Shown: positions 58,562-64,000 of the stretch, in pieces
Position numbering within the stretch: the first letter of the stretch is position 1
Layout of the letters: each line of letters starts with the position of its first letter
NCBI GenBank assembly: GCA_013399855.1
Contig: VXAY01005956.1
Coordinates: forward strand, 2,215,319 to 2,279,318
DNA from: Oxyruncus cristatus
Lineage: Eukaryota; Chordata; Aves; Passeriformes; Cotingidae
Direction: 5' to 3'
Length of the DNA: 64,000 nucleotides
The notes under the pieces: model-generated
Told to the model about the DNA's origin: nothing
What the model saw: only the letters and a program-made list of their open reading frames with translations
The model's database searches: none
Position numbers and translations under genes: made by a program

Positions 58562-61500
58562 GTGAGGTGACATCTCATGGTGTTTATGAACAAGTACATG
58601 CTGCAGTTTGCTTTGTTTCTTGGATGGATTGAGGCTCTCTGCAGCATATGGCAGCAGGGCAGCCACAGCTTGTTCTCTCTTTTCTGTATATTAGGTGTTG
58701 AAAAGCAAGAGATACCAATCCTTCTGTAGCTCTGCCCCTCTGTCCCTAGAGGCAGTGTGAGCCAGTCTTCTGCCATGCCTAAGACCCATGCACTCTCCTG
58801 TTGCAGACCCTTGAAGCCAGGGTGGTGATTCCCAACTGGGCAAAGGCAGGCAAGCAGGAGCTACTGTAAGAACATCAGTCCCTGCATTTTTCTTGGTGTT
58901 CTAGTGCTCTATTTACATGACCACACATTGGTTTCAGCACTAATGACCTACTTGAGGTGCTGAAGGAATACACTCCCACAGTCAATCAGGCTTAGCTTCA
59001 GGAATTATTGGGACCATTACTAGATCTTGGAGTTGTACTTTTCAATTCTAGCTGTGTTTCAGTCACACTTAGGCATTTCACACATACTGTCATCTAAGAG
59101 TCCTTCAACACAGCCACATTTCACACATCCTCAGGCATCCAGGAACATCTGGAGAGTGACTGATTTCATCTGGCTTACAGCACATTCTCAACTCTTGGCA
59201 TTCTTGCTTTCATAGCTTTGGGGTTTTGCAAGGTAAAATCAAACAGGCATCAGTTGACGTAAACAGGTACAAACAGATTAACTGGAGGTGCAAAGCAGTG
59301 AGGTGGGGGTATTCACAATTAACTAGTGTTGCCTAATGGAAGCTGTGTCATGGATTCCCCCTGTGGCTTTGAAACTGCTGGCAAAACAAAGTCCAGGCTA
59401 ATTTGACATTGAACCCAGTACTACAGTTGGTATCTGCAGTTCCCAGGAACCTGGACTATGGCTCAGAAGCCCCTTGCTCTGGACAAGGGAAAACACAGAA
59501 CAAGGTGGTCGTTGCCCCAAGTGTAACTATTGTGTGAAACAGAGATTCCTTGATGCCATCAGCATCAAAACAGCCTACAGAGAGCACCTGATCTGATCAG
59601 GAGGACTAAAAATACACCTACCTGATCTCCTTTGAAAGATATACTTGGTTTTGCTGATGTTAGAAAACCAGTTGTTTGGATTCCATACAAGGGAGCATCT
59701 GATGATGAGTTGCTTTTATACAGAGAAAGTCAAGATGCTTTATGTAATTGCTTGGTGTCAGAACAAAGCTGTATTAACAGAGCTTAGCAAGTTACATACC
59801 TAAAGCCATCCTTTTTTGGCACCTCCTGAAAGTAGTATATTACTTTGCTCACAGGCAAAGCACTGTCTGAGCAGAGGAGCTGAGGTAGGCAGACAAATAT
59901 CATGGCCAGGTTCATCTAGTGTTTGTTGAGGTCAAACCTCCTGGAAGGCAGTGCAACAGAAGAGCTCTGTCCTGAGCTTCTGAGGCTGTCACCTGCTAAT
60001 TGGATAGACTGTCTCTGCCTTAGTGCTGATCAGAGTTAATGCCCAAGATCAAAAGATAGCTCAATGAAGATGAATTTGCAGCATGAGAGAATTCATCATG
60101 TATTTAAAGTTACTGACATGTGGAATAAGCAAAGCACTGATATTATGGAGGTGTGCATAAGTATGTAGCAAGGCAAGATCCTGAGGCACTCACTGAATCT
60201 GAACAGTTTGCCATAGAGCTTAAAGAATATTAAGGGTCCTAATTTATGTTTGAAGTTATAGAGTCTTCCCAGTAAAATATGTTAAAATTCCTCCCTCAAA
60301 TTCTCTAGAAATGGTCCCACATTTCTAGAATATACCACAGGACTTTCTGTTTGCTGCCTGATCTTTCTACCACTATATGAGTATGTAAAACTGAGGCAAA
60401 ACTGGCTCTGCCTGCCATATTTCTGTGATATAGGGGACTCTGACTGCAACAAAATCAGAGACATTCCTGCCACACAGATGTAAGAATGGGGAAGCACAGT
60501 GTTGGGGATACTATTCTTTCCCATTAATGAAAATTTATTGTCTTACAGCTGAGTCCCACTTACCTCTATCCTGAAGGGCCTCAATAAAGGTGAGAACTCA
60601 GGCATTATATAAACCGCTGAAACACCTATTACAGTAATTTTTCATTTCACTGCAGTCTGTAAAGTTTTTCCAATTTCCTTTCTTTCTATTCAGACACTTT
60701 GGGATGTATGGCAGGTGAAGGCTTTTGAAATAGAGTGAAATCTTATTTAAAGCACGTGCATGTACACACACTTCCTACGCAAACAACCTCCTTTTTGCCC
60801 ATGTGAAAAGAAATGTTTTCTCAGAATTTGCAGCCAGTACGTTGTGTTTACATCTGTTACACTTTCAGGGCATCGAATGGTGATCAGCAGGGCAAGGCTG
60901 GAGAGGACAGAACCTTTCTTTCTGCTGCAGAACATTCTGGTGGGGTGTAAGGCAGGGAGGAAACATGGGGACTGCTGAGGAGGTCTGTGCTGTACATGTA
61001 GCACTCACCGTCCTCTGACCAGCAGCAGAATGCTTATGCAGAGGATGGAAACCACCGTTTAGGGTAGATGGAGCCAAGGTAGGATCTACGAGGTGGTGCA
61101 TGTGTTCTGCTACTTCATTAGCAGTACTCAGTGTTCCTTCAGTGCTCTGATCCTTGATGGCCTTTGAGCACAAGACTGCTTCCAGTATTTTGCCTCATCT
61201 ACTTCTTGCCTATCAGGTGGCCTGTAGCAGACACCCGCTGTGGGTGCCCCCTGGTCCTGACCCACGTGGTGCCAGCTGTCTTGTCACCTGTGCCAAGGCA
61301 CAGACAGCTCCAGGTGCCCCAGTTGCTCTCTCACAAAAAGGGCGGCTCTCTCTCCTTGGTGTCCTGTCCTGTCCTATCCTCCCTGTAGAGCTGGATCCAT
61401 CCATAGCAGCCCTCCATGGCAGCTGACCACCCCCCTCCTGATGCTACCAAGCTAGTGCATCATATTTCTGTGCTGCCAGCGAGATCATAGCCCATCCCAG

Positions 61501-64000
61501 CACCTTTTTTGCCTCCTGTTCCGGCAGCAGGCAGGTGCAGTGGAGGTCAACCAGCCCCAGAAGGACTTCTTTACTTGCACAGCACTTTGCAGCCCCCATG
61601 AACCACTTGACATCGAGGGGCAGACGTCTCACCAGTGGCTCACACACCTGCCCCAGCACCCTGGTTACTCTGCCCTGCACTTGTGTCAGCCCAGCTGCCT
61701 GTCGGTGTGGTGTTTCACAGGTGTACCAAGTGTGCAGGATTTAGCCCAGCCGTGCCCTGAGCCCTCTGCATAGCACTCATTAGCAGCAGGCTCAGCCCTC
61801 AGCACTGCCTGGTGCATACTAACAACTTGTTTTCATCGTTCCAGGGCATGGGAACTGCCTCTCTGTGCCGGCATCCTCAACCATTCCTCTCGTGGCTGCT
61901 CGGGGTGCTGGGGCAGCCCTCGGGGTTTTGGGAGGTTACAGGTCATCACATTTACAAGAGGAGAAAAAAAAAGGAAACTATTGCTTGTTCAGAAGACTCT
62001 TCACAGGATTTGTGATAAGTAAGAGTTTGCTTTTTTTTTTTTTTTTTTCCTTAGCGTGCAGACACTTTTTCTGTAACTTCTCTTTTGCCTTGGGTTGAGA
62101 CAGGGTGCCCTCTGCTCTGGCAGTTTGATGCTATGGATGTGGCAGTCTTTCTTCTTCACAGCCCCACGCCAATTGCAGGGCAAGCAGGCAGGGGAAAATA
62201 AATCTGAAAAGCAAAAAGATGGTGCCATTCTGTTTTCCCTTCCCCCTTTTCTGCCTGCTTTTTTTCTCAGGTCTTTTGCCCTGGTACAAATGCAGGTAAA
62301 AGCCTCCAAATCCCAACTAGAAAAACGCAGAGAGCCAGAGGCTCAGTCAGTATGTATCTACTCTAATTTCTCTTTTATTTTTCCTTGTAATCCAGACAAG
62401 TCTTGCATGTTTTCTGCTCCATTCTTTGGGTCAAGAACACAATGGTTAATAGCCAATTATTTCATACCGTAAGGAAATTTTGGGGAGAAGTTCCTGGGAA
62501 GAGTCAACTTCTTTTGGGAAATGAGACTAATATTCAGTGAGATATTTCCCTTTGCTCTCCTTTTTAATACTGTCCCATCACAGCACAAGGCTGAATTTAT
62601 TGCTATAATAGCTGTGATTCAGATAAAGCATAATAGTTTCCCTGAATTGGTTGTTTTGTTTTTGTTTTTTTTTTTTTTTTTCTTCTTCACAAAAATTGAA
62701 GGTTTAGCCAGGACATCGTGGCAAAATTTGTTAAGTAATTAAATGCTGCTAACTGAAAATTCCCCTTTTAAAGTATATCCCAGAATACAGCTTGCTTTTC
62801 CTTTGAGCACTTTTAAAGGACTAATTCATTTTAAATTCCCAGCTCTCCAAATTCTGAAGCCTGCTGAAATTTTCCTTGACAGCCTAAACCAGAATGTGCT
62901 GTTCCACCTGAGGCATCCAAAGGTACATTTTTGCATGCTTAATTGTTGCTGTCTGTATTCTTGTTTAGATACAATTCAATTAGACTCAACCTCTGACCAG
63001 CAGAAGTAAGCAAAATTATTTGCATGGGAAAAGCAAGCACTATTCAAAACTATACTTTTAGTAACAAGTAAGGTAGACCATGAATAAATTCAGTTTGTGT
63101 TTCGAGGGCTGTTTTGTGTGTGCAAAAATCCAGTAGTGGAAAAAAAATAGGCTGAAAGATAATCTGAGGGGTGCAGTCCGGAACAGCAGTCCAGAACAGA
63201 TGATCCACAGTAAAAATTGCTGCAATTTATTTTTTTAATTTACTTCTGCTACTTTAATTTATTATTGTTTATTCATTTGATAGATGGCGTTTAATTTCAG
63301 TTTGAGAGCTTCAGGATGAGTGTTTGATGCTAATGGGTGGAATTTATTCCTGGGCAGAAAGCCAACGTGCCACAGCCATGTTCCACTTGTGCCCTCCAAG
63401 CTGGATTTAAGTGGCCTTCTGTTGCCCTTGGGGTATGTTTTACACAGGAAGCTTAAAGCCTGTTGCAGGCCTGCAGCTCACTTGCTGGAGCAAGGGAAAG
63501 ATGGCTTTCCCTCTCTTCAGCAAGAAAATCAAATTATTGGATTACTGGCCCTTTGATTATGCTCAGCACAAACAGTTCAAAATCCCGTTGTATTGGACCT
63601 CTGAGATGAAATGTAAATGGATAAAGAAAAAAAAAAAGGCATTAAATTGATCTAATATGTCACTAGTATGCTATTGCCTGATTAAGTGGAATGGCTTTGA
63701 CTGTTCTTCTAAACGTCCTAGTGTATGTAAGATATCTGCTGCTAGACTGGCCACGTGAAAAAAAACCAGTAAACCAAAAAAAGCCACCCATAGGACCCCA
63801 TTAGAGGGATAAATTAATGCAGATTTTCTTTCCTCGCTTATTTTTATTTCTGGGAAAGAAAATCAAAGCAAACAGATTGATCCATTGCAGGGTCAAAGTT
63901 GCAATTAACCGAGGATCTATGCAGCACATGAAATATTGGGGGTGATAAGATTAGAACCTGACTGCTTTTTCCTACATATACCTTTATATGCATTGCCTTG
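58562..64000. other. Gene-free interval with a GC-richer block
   Basis: 60860-61790 is richer in G and C than its surroundings and has overlapping frames on both strands, none with a recognised domain; it may be an old unclassified retroelement. T runs occur at about 62031-62049 and 62661-62680. Otherwise unremarkable AT-rich sequence to the window end. Confidence 0.5.

Overview
This is vertebrate, almost certainly avian, genomic DNA. It is mostly AT-rich and non-coding, with one long intact protein-coding exon. The evidence for a bird is the repeat set: CR1 LINE fragments, one with the 3'-terminal motif typical of bird CR1, and a solo LTR that resembles an endogenous retrovirus LTR family familiar from neoavian genomes. 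Bacterial or phage features (operons, CRISPR arrays, insertion sequences, Shine-Dalgarno sites) are absent.

The only protein-coding gene I can support is on the minus strand at 44387-41814. It encodes an 857-residue SLIT and NTRK-like protein that I identify as SLITRK2, a neuronal single-pass membrane adhesion protein that organises synapses. The whole coding sequence is one exon. A CpG-rich island lies over its 5' end (about 44460-45850) and is interrupted by a 515-base assembly gap. A strong minus-strand splice donor at 45324/45323 and an acceptor just upstream of the start codon suggest a short 5'UTR intron spanning that gap. The 3'UTR probably runs to about 40987.

Layout: 1-40986 is the gene-free region downstream of SLITRK2. 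It holds CR1 fragments (5431-5535, 17990-18430, 24816-25305), an old CR1/L3-like fragment (about 22650-23060), MIR-like SINE fragments (34150-34296, 40628-40690), a C-rich/G-quadruplex tract (30085-30115) and small tandem or inverted repeats. 40987-45430 is SLITRK2. 45430-64000 is its upstream flank, with a CA-rich block (45433-45571), two foldback elements related to an old amniote repeat (50094-50155, 53041-53100), an ERV solo LTR (51552-52128), a near-identical 213-bp duplication around a single N (58136-58561) that looks like an assembly artefact, and a GC-richer block near 60860-61790.

A single neural gene in a large gene-poor interval is the usual setting of SLITRK genes, so long-range regulatory elements are likely, but they cannot be seen without alignment. 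I found no convincing new biological system. The most useful observations are the missing promoter sequence, the false-duplication signature, a Gln/Asn-rich insertion in the second LRR C-cap of SLITRK2, and several small structured DNA motifs.
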